A DNA stretch of 64,000 nucleotides, taken from NCBI RefSeq assembly GCF_001625215.2, contig NC_030383.2, positions 58,270,949 through 58,334,948 of the forward strand, in the 5' to 3' direction. The DNA comes from Daucus carota subsp. sativus (Eukaryota; Streptophyta; Magnoliopsida; Apiales; Apiaceae). Below, in pieces: positions 1-12,100 of this stretch. Below the pieces are notes generated by a model. That model worked only from the letters and a program-made list of their open reading frames with translations. It searched no databases and had not been told where the DNA came from. A program made the position numbers and the translations under genes. Each line of letters opens with the position of its first letter. Position 1 is the first letter of the stretch.

Positions 1-646
1 GACATGTTCCAAATAAGATAATTATACAAAAATATAATTTAAAATACAATATAAATTAGCGACCCGTGCCGGGTTTGTAGTGTCCAACATTTGGGTGGTA
101 CAGTATGATCGTAGGGGAAGTGAATACGAAAGGACGCGCATCCCAAGACCCGAGCTTCTTCTGCTTCCCCAGTTTAGATACCATTGTCCATTGCAATATC
201 GCAACAAGTCAGGTACATCTTTCATTCCTTTTGATTCCTGTTTTACTCATTAGAATGCGCTTTTTCAGGAATATGTTTAAATCTCACACTTGTTTGTTGA
301 ATGGCTTGTTTGTATGAGTCTTGTGAAGATGGAAGTACATGAAATTATGTGCTATGAGCAATTTGTAAAATACTTGTTGGGAATAGTATCTCTTTCATTT
401 TGAAGTGTGGGTTTTTCAAATTCCTTTTGATTCTTGTTTTACTCATTAGAATGTTTGTTTTCATGAATATTCTTAAGTCTTGATGTGTAAATATGTTAAA
501 ATCTCACAGTGCTTTATTGAAATTATGTGCTATGAGCAATTTATTAGAACTACCACTAAGAATACTAAATGCTCTGTGTGTGTTAGTGTATGGGTTACTA
601 AATGCTTGTTGTGAATAGTATCTCTTTCATTTTGATGTCTACCAGC
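1..646 (+). promoter_or_regulatory. Leader and probable 5'-UTR intron of the first F-box gene
   Basis: No coding region is supported here. A splice donor is possible at 212/213 (gtcag then gtacat) and an acceptor at 643-645 (accag), one base before the ATG at 647, so a 5'-UTR intron is likely. Within it, similar segments recur: 'ccttttgattc(c/t)tgtttt' near 227 and 425, 'attatgtgctatgagcaat' near 343 and 521, and 'aatagtatctctttcatttt' near 383 and 614. These indicate an internal duplication. The intron call is inferred from splice motifs only. Confidence 0.4.
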
Positions 647-3432
647 ATGGATTATGATACTAAAAGAGGGCAACTTGATACTGGATCCAGAGCTGTTGAC
701 AGAATTAGCAACTTGCCCGTAAACTTAAAAGACCTCATACTGGAACGCTTGCCACTGCACGATGCCGCAAGAACAGCTGTCCTCTCAAAAAGTTGGAGAA
801 ATGTATGGGAAATGCAACCAGTCTTGGTTTTTGATAATGTATTTTTCTCCCGAATGGTTTCAGGAAAAGATGAACAGGGCCAAGTATCTAATGTTTCAAG
901 AACCATCAGTAACATTCTTTTACTTCACGATGGTCCTGTCTCCAGATTCCATCTTTCTGTTCCTTTAGAGTTTCCTCTTCATAAGTGTTTGGATGCAGAT
1001 TTGTGGATCAAACGAATATCGAAAAGTGGGATTAGGATATTAGAGCTTAGTAATGAAACACGAGTTCCTTACACTATGCCTTCTTATCTGTTTTCATGTT
1101 TAGAGTTGACTCATTTGACACTCGAAAATTGTATACTCAACCCACCCGGAAGGTTTGGAGGTTTCAGGAATCTGATTGAAGTTACACTCTCACGTGTCGA
1201 AATTGCTGCTAATATGTCATTTGGGACTCGACTTAAAAGAATCACATTGGATGGTTGCACTGGGATTAAACATCTGGGATGCCAATTCAACTATCAGCAC
1301 AATCTCATTCGTGAATTGGTGATCATTAGCAGTGAAGGAATTGATTGGCGATGGTTTGCAACCACCAAAAAGGTTCATTTTCTAGGTCTCTCATTGGAAG
1401 GGTCTTCAAATTCTAGGAAAAACATCACGGATTTAGACAAGTTACTTGGGAATATGCCTAATATCGAAGAACTTTTCCTCGACAAATTTTTCCTAAGGGT
1501 TAGTAAAAACTATACAAATTTCACAAATTTGTTCTTTTGCTAAAGGTCTATGAAAATCATACAGAATTTACAAATATGGTTAGCGAGTAACAATACATTT
1601 GAAAGTTTACAGCAATTGTGTCTGACAGTCTACTTTTATTGCTTGTCATGTATATATGTAGTTTCTGAAACCAGGTGCATCTCTGTCCAATAGACTTACA
1701 ACCACATTGGTGAACTTAAAAACTCTGCTACTTTCCTGTGCTGGAGGTTGGGATTGGGTTATCATTCAGCGTATCCTGTGCTTGATTAGAAGTTCGCCCA
1801 AGCTGAAAAAACTTCATATATGGCCGGTGAGAATTAATACTATATTTCGAAACTATCTTGTGTATTCACTATTCTGAATGTGATTGTTATTCTGATAACT
1901 TTACAGTTGCTACTTCTCTATAGAAATCAAGAAATGAGTATAAATTATATGGGTCATGTTCTACTTAGAACCATTAGCCTAAGAACCCTTAGCATTTATT
2001 TCTAGTATTAATTAGGGTTCTGCAGCAGAACTTGCACATGTAAAAAATGTTGTATTTATATATTATATTTTGAATTTTTTTTGGAACACATACAATGATG
2101 CAGAAAACATGTAAAATTATTTTTGAACACACACAAAGATGCAAAAAACATGTATTTAAATTTAGATCCTGAAAATCTATTTAAAATTTAGGGTTTCACT
2201 GCAGTTGCTTAGTGGTTCTAAGGTTCTATTTTAAGGATTGGTTCTCTCTTGAGCGCGGCCCTATATTAGAGCAACTCCAATGCAATGCTATACTTGGTTC
2301 CATTGCTATATTATAGCATCAAAAGTAAAAAAACTCAACTCCAAAGTGGTGCTATATTTGGATGCATCCATGCATAGATGCATCCTTGGTTCTATATTTG
2401 AAACCAAGGATGGATCCATCCATGTTGCCACATCATCAAGAGCTAGAAATTGGAAACTAGTTAATGAGTTAATGAGTTAGGTAAAAGTTAATGAATTTGT
2501 TCTATATACAAGTTAGGTAAAAGTTAATGAGTTGGTTAAATATGAAACTAATTATAGAACTTAGCATTGGAATGCAAGTTTTATTTTAACACCAAAAAAC
2601 ACTTTTTGGTGCTATTCTATAGCAATAGCAATAGATATATAGCATCTAGCATTGGACTTGCTCTTATAAAGCTAATAAGCTATGCATGCCTCCAAATTTG
2701 GATGTCTTTGTCTTCAAGTAAACTGAATATTCTTTTCTTCCTTGTTTTTATCTGCTCAAATATATCTTGTGTTGTCTCTTGTAAAACGTCATTTTTTCTC
2801 AGAATAACTTTTGTATTTTCTCCAAAATAATCACATTATATACAATATAATTATAATTTATTAACATCTCAAGTATCATGTTGTCTATTATATTTGAGTG
2901 TCTGCTGTACTCTTGGTCCTTATTTAAATTTGTTTCTTGATATTGTTTTGTGAATAAAGCATTGCATAGCATTGTCATGAAATGCTTTACTATTAGATGT
3001 CCACAACATTTCTCCTAGTAACAAAACCCTCTGAGGCTCTGATATCTGAATATTTCTGTGTTTACCATTGTGATATGATTGGGCAATGACTGAAATATAT
3101 TCATTTATATGTAGGAATTGGGAGTAGACAGGGTGCATGGTACTGATTCAATGGCAGCTAGTAGGGTGGAACAGTATATGCTATCACCAAATTTTGGCAA
3201 CATGATTCTTGACCAACTTGAAACTGTGCATCTAGAGGAAGTGAAGGGTTCAAGGTGTGAGCTTCATTTTATAAAGCTTTTGCTTGCATCTTCCCCTGCG
3301 CTTAGATGGATGAAGATCTCTAAAAGCAACACAATTGGTGGTCCTAGAGAAGAGTTGAGGATTCTAGGAGAGGTGACGCGGCTCCCTAGAGGATCCGCTA
3401 CTGCAGAATTGATATGGACTTCTGCTCTTTAG
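647..3432 (+). CDS. F-box/FBD/LRR-repeat protein (At1g13570-like)
   Basis: Three exons join in phase 0: 647-1498, 1662-1826 and 3115-3432, giving 444 aa. The F-box lies near residues 19-60 (DRISNLPVNLKDLILERLPL, then the SKSWRN motif). An LRR-like region follows (LTHLTLENCILNPPGRF, LKRITLDGCTGIKHLG). The last exon encodes an FBD-type C-terminus (LETVHLEEVKGSRCELHFIK, then LLASSPALRWMKI). Family members are substrate receptors of SCF ubiquitin ligases that bind SKP1 through the F-box; the substrate is unknown. An upstream in-frame ATG exists at 602, but 647 follows a good acceptor and the reading before it lacks family similarity, so I prefer 647. Intron 2 holds a Tourist-like MITE (2269-2663). 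Exon junctions are AGG|GTTAGT, CCG|GTGAGA and ATGTAG|, TATGTAG|. Broken relatives lie downstream on the other strand. Confidence 0.87.
2269..2663. mobile_element. Tourist/Harbinger-like MITE in F-box intron 2
   Basis: The ends are inverted repeats: GAGCAACTCCAATGC at the left and GCATTGGACTTGCTC at the right. The element is flanked by TTA at 2266-2268 and 2664-2666, the 3-bp target duplication typical of PIF/Harbinger. The interior contains near-palindromes (ccttggtt...aaccaagg and ATGCATCC repeats). A closely related left half occurs at 51874 in the rhomboid gene. Confidence 0.8.
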
Positions 3433-4045
3433 CAAAAAAATATGGACTTCTGCTGGTAGCCTGGAGGATTGGTGAGAGTATCTGCTACTTTATAAATAGT
3501 ATGGACTTAATTACTGGACACTGGTAGCGAGGTGGATTGTACTCGTTAAAACTTTTCTGGAACGGTTTCCATCTTTTCAATCTGTTTAAACGCAGAGCTC
3601 TTTCTGACTTTCATCTTTTTCCATCAAGTTGTCTTATTAGTCATCATTTATCCCTTACAATATTTTGAATGCCCGTTATATTTATTGTCATGTTTGCAAT
3701 GTCTTGGTCCTTGACATTCGGCATAACATAAGCGGGTTTGTTTTAATAGATAGATGGCCACTGCAGAATTAATATGGACTTGACTACTTGTAGCCAGGCA
3801 GAAATATGGACTTCTGCCGGTAGCCAGTAGGATTAGTGAGAGCATCTGCTACTGCTAAATAGTATGGACTTAATTACTGGACACTGGTAGCCAGGATGTT
3901 TACTGCTGGACTTTTAAGCATATGTACTCTTGAAACATTTCTGGAACAGTTTCCATCTGCGCAATATGTTCAAACTCAAAGCACTTTCTGACATTCATGT
4001 TTTTCTCTCAAGTTGTCTTATTCGTCATCATTCATCCCTTATCAG
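3400..4045 (+). repeat. Tandem duplication covering the 3' end of the F-box gene
   Basis: The stretch from about 3400 to 3660 is repeated at about 3757-4045. Shared segments include 'ctgcagaatt(g/a)atatggact', 'tagtatggacttaattactg', 'ggaac(g/a)gtttccatct' and 'caagttgtcttatt'. The first copy begins inside the last codons of the F-box/FBD gene, so the duplicated unit took the gene's 3' end and flank. No separate gene is visible. Confidence 0.75.
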
Positions 4046-4453
4046 TTCTTTTTTTTTTTTTGTGGATAACTTGTTATCGTCATTTTTATGTTTGTAAGGT
4101 GTACTAGTCTGAGTTTTGTTAGTGTAGGTTAGAAGATGAGAATCCAGAGCAAAAAAACTTGAAATCTCTGAATTAAATAATCAAAATATATATTTTTGTC
4201 CTTAAAAAAAGAATCAATTTGTCTTGATCCAAACGTTTAGTTCTGGATGCATAATTAGTAGCCATCAAAGGGTTCAATTACACTAAAAACGTTTGAAGAT
4301 AGTTCAGACCAACCACAGTAGTGTTTCAAGCAAGATGATTTAATGACTACTTAAGCTTGAAACTCTGGCAATAAGGAACAAGAGCATAAGGAACTCGTCT
4401 ACACTGATTACTACCAACTAAAGTTAGCGATTTTCCCAACTAAAGCTAGCGAT

Positions 4454-4900
4454 TTAATGACTACTACCAACTAAAGTTATCGATTTTCCCAGAAACAAGA
4501 GCATAAGGAACTCGTCTACACAGATTACTTCACTGTCATTGATCATCAGCCTCAGGAGATTGTTATCGTTACTAAATAGACGTCCCAAATGTTCAACTCC
4601 TGTGCACCGTGCCAAAGACAGTGATTCATCGAGTCCCGTCCCAAATGACATGTCAGCATTAATCATGACACCAGATAGTTGAACTTTTTTCAAATTATGG
4701 AAACTTTCAAACCCTTGAGGGTGGGTTCAGTATACAGTTACTAAGATTTAAATGAGTCCACTCCGAACAGAAAAAAGTTTTTGAAAGGATAGTAGTTCTT
4801 GCATCGTGCAGTGGCCGTCGTTCTAGTATGAGATCATCAAGTTTCTGTGCACTGGCAGTCGTTCTAGAAGGCAGTCTGTAGACAGTCGACAATAGGTTAT
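4454..4900 (-). pseudogene. Broken F-box/LRR copy A
   Basis: Read on the minus strand, this holds an F-box piece (DLILERRPLHDARTTILSK), then directly an LRR piece (WTHLNLSNCILNPPSRV). A second frame follows with ADMSFGTGLDESLSLARCTG, VEHLGRLF and NNLLRLMI. These match residues of the intact gene at 647-3432 (LTHLTLENCILNPPGRF, NMSFGTRLKRITLDGCTG). Some 80 residues between the F-box and the LRR are missing, and the frames do not join. It is a degenerate paralog. Confidence 0.8.
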
Positions 4901-5019
4901 TATTGCTCCAGCTGCCTAATCCCACTATTAGCCAGATAGGTTTTAGACTTGTTCCTCTTTCTCAGAAATCAGTCTGGAGAAAAATATATCATCAGAAACT
5001 AAGTACGGGTGTGTTACCC

Positions 5020-5184
5020 ATGCATCCCTCCAAGTTTTCGATAGGATAGTTGTTCTTGCTGCATATCGTGAAGCGGCAATCGTTCTAGGATGAGGTTTAG
5101 TACGTTTATTGGCAAGTTGCAGATTCTATTCTGTACTGCAGCAGCTCCACACTCAAGTTGTCTAGGTTTACCATGGCTGGCCAT
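5020..5184 (-). pseudogene. Broken F-box copy B (N-terminal fragment)
   Basis: Starting at 5184 on the minus strand, the fragment encodes the same N-terminus as copy C (GKPRQLEC, RICNLPINVLNLILERLPLH). The frame is lost at the F-box by an insertion in 'catatcgtgaagcgg'. It is one unit of a tandem duplication with 6035-6217. Confidence 0.75.
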
Positions 5185-6034
5185 GCTTCTCGAAATAGCT
5201 TAAAAGATTTTCTGACCAATAAAGAAAAACAAATTATAAATTTTGTGGGTATGAATTTCTTATAATACAGAATCTAATGATCATTCACTCGCAATGCTAA
5301 AACTCTAAATTTCTGATACAAAATTAGTCAAAACAAGATTATTTACACAGAAATTAACAAATAAATAAACTAGTGAAGGTATTCATCTTTATAAGACATA
5401 TAATCAAGGTCAAGAGAATATATTTTAGGAATGCTGCCGACTAGCTTGCCTAGTAGATTGATGATTGCCTAGATTGCTTAGATTTTGGTACATTCAAACC
5501 ATGGCCAATCAATCTTTCTACAACGACAGATAATTAACTCACTAAGATTGTTATAATATTTGAATTGTTATCCCAAAAGTTTAATGCCAGTGCAATTTTG
5601 TAAATCCAATGTTTTGAGCTGAGTTCTGAATGACAGGTCCTTACTAATAGCGACACTCAATATAGTTTAACACTAATTAAATTACAGAAGCCTCCAAAAT
5701 TCAGGGGTGGATCTAGTTAGTTTACACTTAATTAGAGTCAAATGAGTCAATTCCAAACAAGAAAACAAATTAGAAGGCAGTCTGTAGACCGTCGACAATA
5801 GGTTATAATTATTAACCTCCAGCTGCCTAATCCCACTACTAGCCAGATAGGTGTTTGGTCCACAAATCTGTATATAGAAGAGGCAGATTATGAGGAATGG
5901 AAAGATGAACTTTCAATATATAGGGAGCTACTATGACCTAAAAGAATATTACTAATGGTTTATTGAAGCTTTGGATAGTTTAGCTTGTTCCTCTTTCTCA
6001 GAAACCACTCTTGAGAAAAATATATCATCAGAAA

Positions 6035-6217
6035 CTAGGTACGGGTGTGTACCCATGCATCCCTCCAAGTTTTCGATAGGATAGTTGTTCTTGCTGCATC
6101 GTGCAGCGGCAATCGTTCTAGGATGAGGTGTAGTACGTTTATTGGCAAGTTGCAGATTCTATCCTGTACTGCAGCAGCTCTACACTCAAGTTGTCTAGGT
6201 TTACCATGGCTGGCCAT
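6035..6217 (-). pseudogene. Broken F-box copy C (N-terminal fragment)
   Basis: The minus-strand open frame starts at 6217 and encodes an F-box (RICNLPINVLHLILERLPLH, then DAARTTILSKTWRDAW) nearly identical in pattern to the first gene. It ends after about 60 residues and no downstream LRR or FBD exon is present. This looks like a truncated gene copy rather than a working gene, although the F-box itself is undamaged. Confidence 0.7.
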
Positions 6218-6732
6218 GCTTCTCGAAATAGCTTAAAAGATTTTTTGACCAATTAAGGAAAACATATTATAAATATTTAGTGGGTATGAATTTCTTATAA
6301 TACAGAACCTAATTATCATTCACTCGCAATGCTAAAACATTAAATCTCTGATACAAAATTAGTCAAAACAAGATTATTTACACAGAAATCAACAAATAAA
6401 TAAACTAATCAAGCTATTCATCTTTATAAGACATATATAACAACGATATACGTGAGCACCGTGATGGGCGAACAAAAAATATGATGGGATGAAGTTTAAT
6501 GGTTCATTGTGTACAACATATTATTAAATCGGTCATTCTAACATGTGTCTAAGAGCACACAATAAATACTAAACTTAATGAATTTTATAGTTTAATTATT
6601 GGTGTAATCAGTGTGAATGCTGGGTATTCCATCCATATTAATGATTAGAAAATCAATAAAAATTCATCAAATTTATAGGAGTTCATGCTTACTATGTGCA
6701 GTTGGACATACATAATAAATTATTATTAACTA

Positions 6733-8550
6733 GAGTGATTGACACTTTGCACCCCTTATGTTTAGGCGCTTTTTCGATTTGATCTCAAACAATTTTTTTG
6801 GCAGTATGCACCCTAAAGTTTGAAAAGCGCTTCGCTTTGCACCCCTTTGACTACTCTCCGTTTGATTGACCGATAAAGTTAACAGATGTGGGGTTTACAC
6901 TTTGCACCCCATAATTTAATTTTTTTTTATGAGCATATTGAGCATCAGGCCTATAGGAACTCAGAATGGGATGGTTAGAGTGGTATCCTTCTTAGCCATA
7001 AAACAAGTGTTCACATCTCCTTGAAGCGTCGTTTATCAACCACACAGAAGCAGCTAACAAAAAAGCGTGTCCCCTAAACTAGAAGTTCACATCTTTCTCA
7101 AAATTCCTTTCCAAAGCTGTACCCCGATAAGCCAATGTAATCTCTTCTGCTTCGATCTTTCTGATTTTGGAAGGAAAGTTTTGTTGTCAAACTCTTTTAT
7201 AACTTCCTTTTATTCTTTTCTTTTTTCTCTTCCAAAAAACTCTGAAACATGAACCGGGGAAACAATTCAAAGAGATCTCTTTTCTTCTCTCCCCATTTTA
7301 ACTTGAAAACACAGTGTAATAGATGTGGGGTGCGGTTTGAAGAGAAGGCTAGTAGCACATCGACCGAGTATCCAACTTTGATCATTACACATATTATATA
7401 ATAAAAAAATAATGAGAGTTATAGATGGAGAGAAGTGAATCTTAAGAATTGTGCTTGTGAAAACAAACTTAGATAAAGAAACAATCTGTTAAATCTGCGG
7501 GTTCATTCATCAACTCGGACCTAAGTGCTTGTTAATGACTTTCTGGTGGGTTGCAAAAGCGATGAATAAACAAACTTTAAACCCCTACTTAAACCAATTA
7601 ATAAACAAACTTCTCTTCTTAATTTCCTTCCTAAACATAACAAAAACACAAAAAAAAGAAATATATTAAAAGAGCCCTACTCTTTAACTAACTAAGAAAA
7701 GAAAATGAAACAAAACCAACTAACTAAGTAGCTACGGCTTGCATGTAGCATATCATGATCTTTTTCTTTCTGGTAATCTAATCTCTTCTTCCCTGCTCTA
7801 AAACTTTATCAAGAAAGAGGACTTGGGACTACTAAACCACGAGAATGCATGCTCATGCCTTTGCCTCGGCCTTGTCATCAGAGCCACGAAGCCCCAGCTT
7901 GTTTAAGAAGAGGCACGAGATTGCCACTGATATGACTCGCCATGACTCTGTCCATCGCCCCTACCAGCTTGCACCCACAAAAACCACCGGCACAGTGGCC
8001 GAACGTCCCCCAAGCAGGGTGATCAAGGCCATCATCAAGTCCTTGCCTCTGGGGTCCTCGTTCAGCAGCTTGGTCCCAAAAGCTCAGAGGTGCATCCCCG
8101 GCACCACCACCACCACCAAGTTGCTGGTGATGCACCTTTGAGTCTTTGAGACCAAAAGTGGCCACTGATGCACCTTTTAGCCTTTGAGACCAAGTTTCAT
8201 ATCTTTTCGTATCACCTGCATAAGATCATAAGACCCAGCTAGGCCTTCTGAACTGTCAAAGTGGAGGTAGTTCGGCAAGTATGGACAGAGCTCACTGGTC
8301 TGAAAGTCTCAGATCAACACCGTCGCCACCACCGACAATTTCAAAATACTCATGAAAAAAAATTAAAATTGTGGGGTGCAAAGTGTAAACCCCACATCTG
8401 TTAACTTTAACCGTCAAATAAACGGAGAGTGGTCAAAACGGCGCAAAACGAAGCATTTTTCAAACTTTAAGGTGCATACTGCCAAAAAAATTGTTTGAGA
8501 CCAAATCGGAAAAGCGCCTAAACATAAAGGGTGCAAAGTGTCAATCACTC
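6733..8550. mobile_element. MULE-like element 1 (Pack-MULE-type, carries a glutaredoxin fragment)
   Basis: Inverted arms of about 200 bp lie at 6733-6930 and about 8345-8550. The outer end reads GAGTGATTGACACTTTGC in both. The arms include 'gcacc(c/t)taaagtttgaaaa' and 'aacagatgtggggtttacac'. No transposase is present. The interior carries a broken host-gene segment (7878-8140) and other DNA I could not assign. I found no clear target duplication; the right flank is a Stowaway-type end ('gacggagggagta'). A second copy at 21664-23024 has a 9-bp duplication, which supports Mutator-like origin. Confidence 0.8.
7878..8140 (-). pseudogene. Captured CC-type glutaredoxin (ROXY-like) fragment
   Basis: On the minus strand the final frame reads [20 protein letters not shown], then [10 protein letters not shown] and stop. 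This is the diagnostic C-terminus of plant CC-type glutaredoxins. In a second frame just upstream lie [16 protein letters not shown] and VPVVFVG, the preceding family segment. A frameshift at the G-G-K-L-V-G position separates them, and the N-terminal half with the CCxC/S active site is absent. ROXY proteins normally act with TGA transcription factors. This copy lies inside a transposon and should not encode a working enzyme. Confidence 0.85.
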
Positions 8551-9198
8551 TCATGCATGAGGGGGACGGAGGGAGTATTACTCATCCACCAATCAAAATC
8601 TAGTATTCTCATGAGAGTTAGTGACTATTGTGTGTTCATGTGCGCACCATAGAAAATTCGTATATTATATTATATTAATATATTACATACAAAAGAAAAC
8701 TTTCTAAAAAACAAGACAAAACCCTAAATATGATATCAACTTATATATTATTTTTCTATTCTCCATACATTCTATGTTGAAGGTTTTATACGAACAACCA
8801 ACAAAGTTCTTCGGTTGCATGTTTGTTAATTATAACATGAAGCTGCCGACTTTATTTTACTGCTCTATTAGTTCCTTCTGGTGCTTGTTAAGTTAAAATT
8901 CATGAATTAATATATCTAGAAATATCACTTTTTTATGAAAGGTTAACACATTGTCCATAGTTCAAAAATATATTTCATAAATTTTAGTGGATCGGATCTC
9001 CGATCTGATTATCCACAATCCAAATGGACCCGTGGATTGACTTGTAAAATATCCGACTCTTGATCCAGTCTCAAATCTGATAAAATTAAATGGATTAGGA
9101 TATGAATTCAGTTAGATGCGATCGAAATCCGATTCATTTACATGCATACGTTGATTGTTTGCCTCACGTGACGCTAGCCGATTACCTGAAGTTATGAA
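8551..9198. other. Intergenic DNA with one Stowaway end
   Basis: A single Stowaway-type terminus (ggacggagggagtatta) lies at about 8563-8580 directly against MULE element 1. Its partner end is missing, so the MITE is truncated. The rest, to the CACTA element, shows no gene. Confidence 0.5.
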
Positions 9199-12100
9199 CA
9201 CTACAAGAAAAGCGGGCATTTCCGACCGCCAAAATCGGTCGGAAATAAGCAAAATCGGTCGGTTTTGAGGTCATTTCCGACCACCGACCGACCGACCACG
9301 TCGGTCCCTTTAAACCGAGTCGGAAATGACGTATCGGTCCGAAATGAGTTATATAACCGACCGATTCCGTCGGTCGGAAATGTGTTGCCATATCCATATA
9401 CACGTGGATTGTATCAGATAAATCTGGCCCACTGTTGACGTGTCATACACGTGGATTGTCCCAAAACCGACCAATGACGGTCGGAAATGTGTTGGTCGGT
9501 AAAGAAGTTCATGGCTCAGCTGTGGGGCCCAGTTGTAAAAACGACCACATTGTGGTCGGAAATGAGTCGGTCGGAAATGCCTTTTCAGGGTCCATTGGAT
9601 GAGCTTCTGGGCTAAAACCGACCACCCAGTGGTCGGAAATGAGTTGGTCGGAAATGGCTTCCAGGGTCCATTGGGGAAGCTTCTGGGCTAAAACCGACCA
9701 CCCAAATTGCATACATCTGGTCGGAAATGAGTTGGTCAGAAATGAGTTGGCCGTTTTTCTGGGTTTTAGGATATGAATTTGGTCGGAAATGTAAACATCT
9801 GGTTGGTTTTCTGGGTTCTTTTTTACCATTCTTGGTCGGAAATGATCAAATTTGGTCGGTTTTCTAGAGATAAAATTTCAAAAAATTGCAGTATTTACAT
9901 TATAAACTATACCATATCCCTGCTATTTTACCAAACCAACAATGCACATACAATATCCAATTTTAAAACCAAAATCAAGAATCATATCCATTAAAATTCA
10001 GTACAACATAATTTAAAAGCCAACAAGCATTCATATATTTACAAAAGGATAATTATAAAATTATGCACGACATAAATGTTACAGCTAAACAATCAGCCAA
10101 AAGCTAGCAGAAGCCAACAATCATATACGTTACAGCTGAACAATCAAAAGACAAAAGCAATGTTTTAACAAAATCAGCATCCCTACCAATAATGCATCTA
10201 GCTAGGTAGCTTCATTTCAATCTTCCTCATCGCAATCACCATCATCATCCCTTGAGAAATAGCCATTTTCTTTTTGCCTTTGTCTTTTTTGGCGCCATAG
10301 CCTATACATGAACAATGATATATATAGTTAGTCAACTTATGTTAGTCAATGAAACAACCACAGCAGATTCATAACAACTTATTGCTACCATGCCACATGT
10401 ATATATTAAATTATAAATGCATAATAATAAAATTTTATTATTTTTCTCACAAGTCATAACCGACTGCCAAGGTTTTACATCGGTCGGAAATGACGGTATT
10501 ATTGGTCGGTTTTCTGCACTTGAGTGACTGGTCGGAAATGGTTTAAATTTGGTCGGTTTTCTGTGTTAAAATTATGAGTTTGGTCGGAAATGTGTTGCAT
10601 GTGGTCGGTTTTCTGTGTTAAAATTATGAGTTTGGTCGGAAATATATTGAATGTGGTCGGTTTTCTGGATGTGCAATGTTTTTAGTTTTTTTTTTTAATA
10701 GTAAAAAAATAAAATCATATTGACTTGATTTTTGGTATATAACTACGATGAGTACTTAATTTACGATCCGTAAGGTTGGATCGCCTAAAAAATAAATTAA
10801 TTTTTTTGTAAAAAAAATAACCCTACATCCATATTTAAGAATAACATAACATTTTCGCTATAATATCTCAACAGATTAAATCTTATTGCCTTGATTTTTG
10901 GTATATAACTACGATGAGTACTTAATTTATGATCCGTACGGTTGGATCGCCTAAAAAATAAATTTATTTTTTTGTAAAAAAAATAACCCTACATTCATAT
11001 TTAAGAATAACATAACATTTTCGCTATAATATCTCAACTGATTAAATCCTATTGCCTTGATTTTTGGTATATAACTACGATGAGTACTTAATTTACGATC
11101 CGTATGGTTGGATCGCCTAAAAAATAAATTTATTTTTTTGTAAAAAATAACCCTACGTCTATATTTAAGTATAACATAATATTTTCGTTATAATATCTCA
11201 GCCGATAAAATCCTATTGATTTGATTTTTGGCATACAACAACTATGACTACTTGATTTACGATCCGTACGGTTGGATCGCCTAAAAATCAAATTGATATT
11301 TCGAAAGTATACACCCTAGGATAACTTCTGATAAAATCCAAACCCTGAACTCCGACATTCACTGCAATGCATGATTCGTAACATAATAGTGTCTTTATAA
11401 TTTTTTTTATATTTTTCTTCTTTTGCTATCATGATTAGTACCTTAAATTAGACCATATCACAAAGATTTTACATTTTTCTGCTGTTTGAATAATTAATTT
11501 GAAATTAGTTAGTCAGTATTTATATTTTGTTATGGAAATAAAAAAAATTAAAAATCAAATATTAAGTTATGAATAATTTTTTATTAATTTATTAACTGAC
11601 TAAAAGCTAGTTTCAATTTTTTTAATTTTTAATTTTTAAGTTTACTTAGCTGAACAATTTTTTTTGTTTTTCTCACAAGTCAAAACCGACCACCATAGTC
11701 GTATATCGGTCGGAAATGACAAAACGAAATGGTCGGTTTTCTGCACTTGAGAATCTGGTCGGAAATGAGTTAAATTTGGTCGGTTTTCTGTGTTAAAATT
11801 ATGAGTTTGGTCGGAAATGTGTTGCATGTGGTCGGTTTTCTGTGTTAAAATTATGAGTTTGGTCGGAAATATATTGAATCTGGTCGGTTTTCTGGATGTA
11901 CAATGTTTTTACTTCTTTTTAAATAATTTAATTAGTCGAATAAAATTTATTGTTTTTCTAAGAAGTCAAAACCGACCGCCCGAGTTTTAATTCGGTCGGA
12001 AACGAAGCAGGCCATTTCCGACCGCCAAAAGCGGTCGGAAATAAGCTGGGCTCCACCTCGTCCCCAATCAGCCAATCACAAGGCGACAACAAGTTAAAAG

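Larger units (their letters stand above)
4867..6435. repeat. Duplicated blocks 4867-5403 and 5773-6435
   Basis: The two blocks align along most of their length. Shared strings include 'agaaggcagtctgtagac', 'ccagctgcctaatcccact', 'gaaaaatatatcatcagaaa' and 'acagaaat(t/c)aacaaataaat'. Each carries one truncated F-box start. The 370 bp between them (5404-5772) has no recognised feature. Confidence 0.8.

Noticed and set aside
602-646. Upstream in-frame ATG for the first F-box gene
   Set aside because: The extra 15 residues lie before a good splice acceptor and are probably intronic. The relatives at 5184 and 6217 also begin close to the F-box.
7845-8141. 98-aa plus-strand frame in MULE element 1
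   Set aside because: It is the antisense shadow of the captured glutaredoxin, whose recognisable family motifs are on the minus strand.
9509-9829. 106-aa frame within the CACTA element
   Set aside because: Its repeated FPT/SDQ phrases come directly from translating the 'ggtcggaaatga' subterminal repeats.
10719-11300. CRISPR-like array (regular repeats)
   Set aside because: Units are ~166 bp and repeated throughout, without short repeats separating unique spacers, and they lie in a plant transposon.
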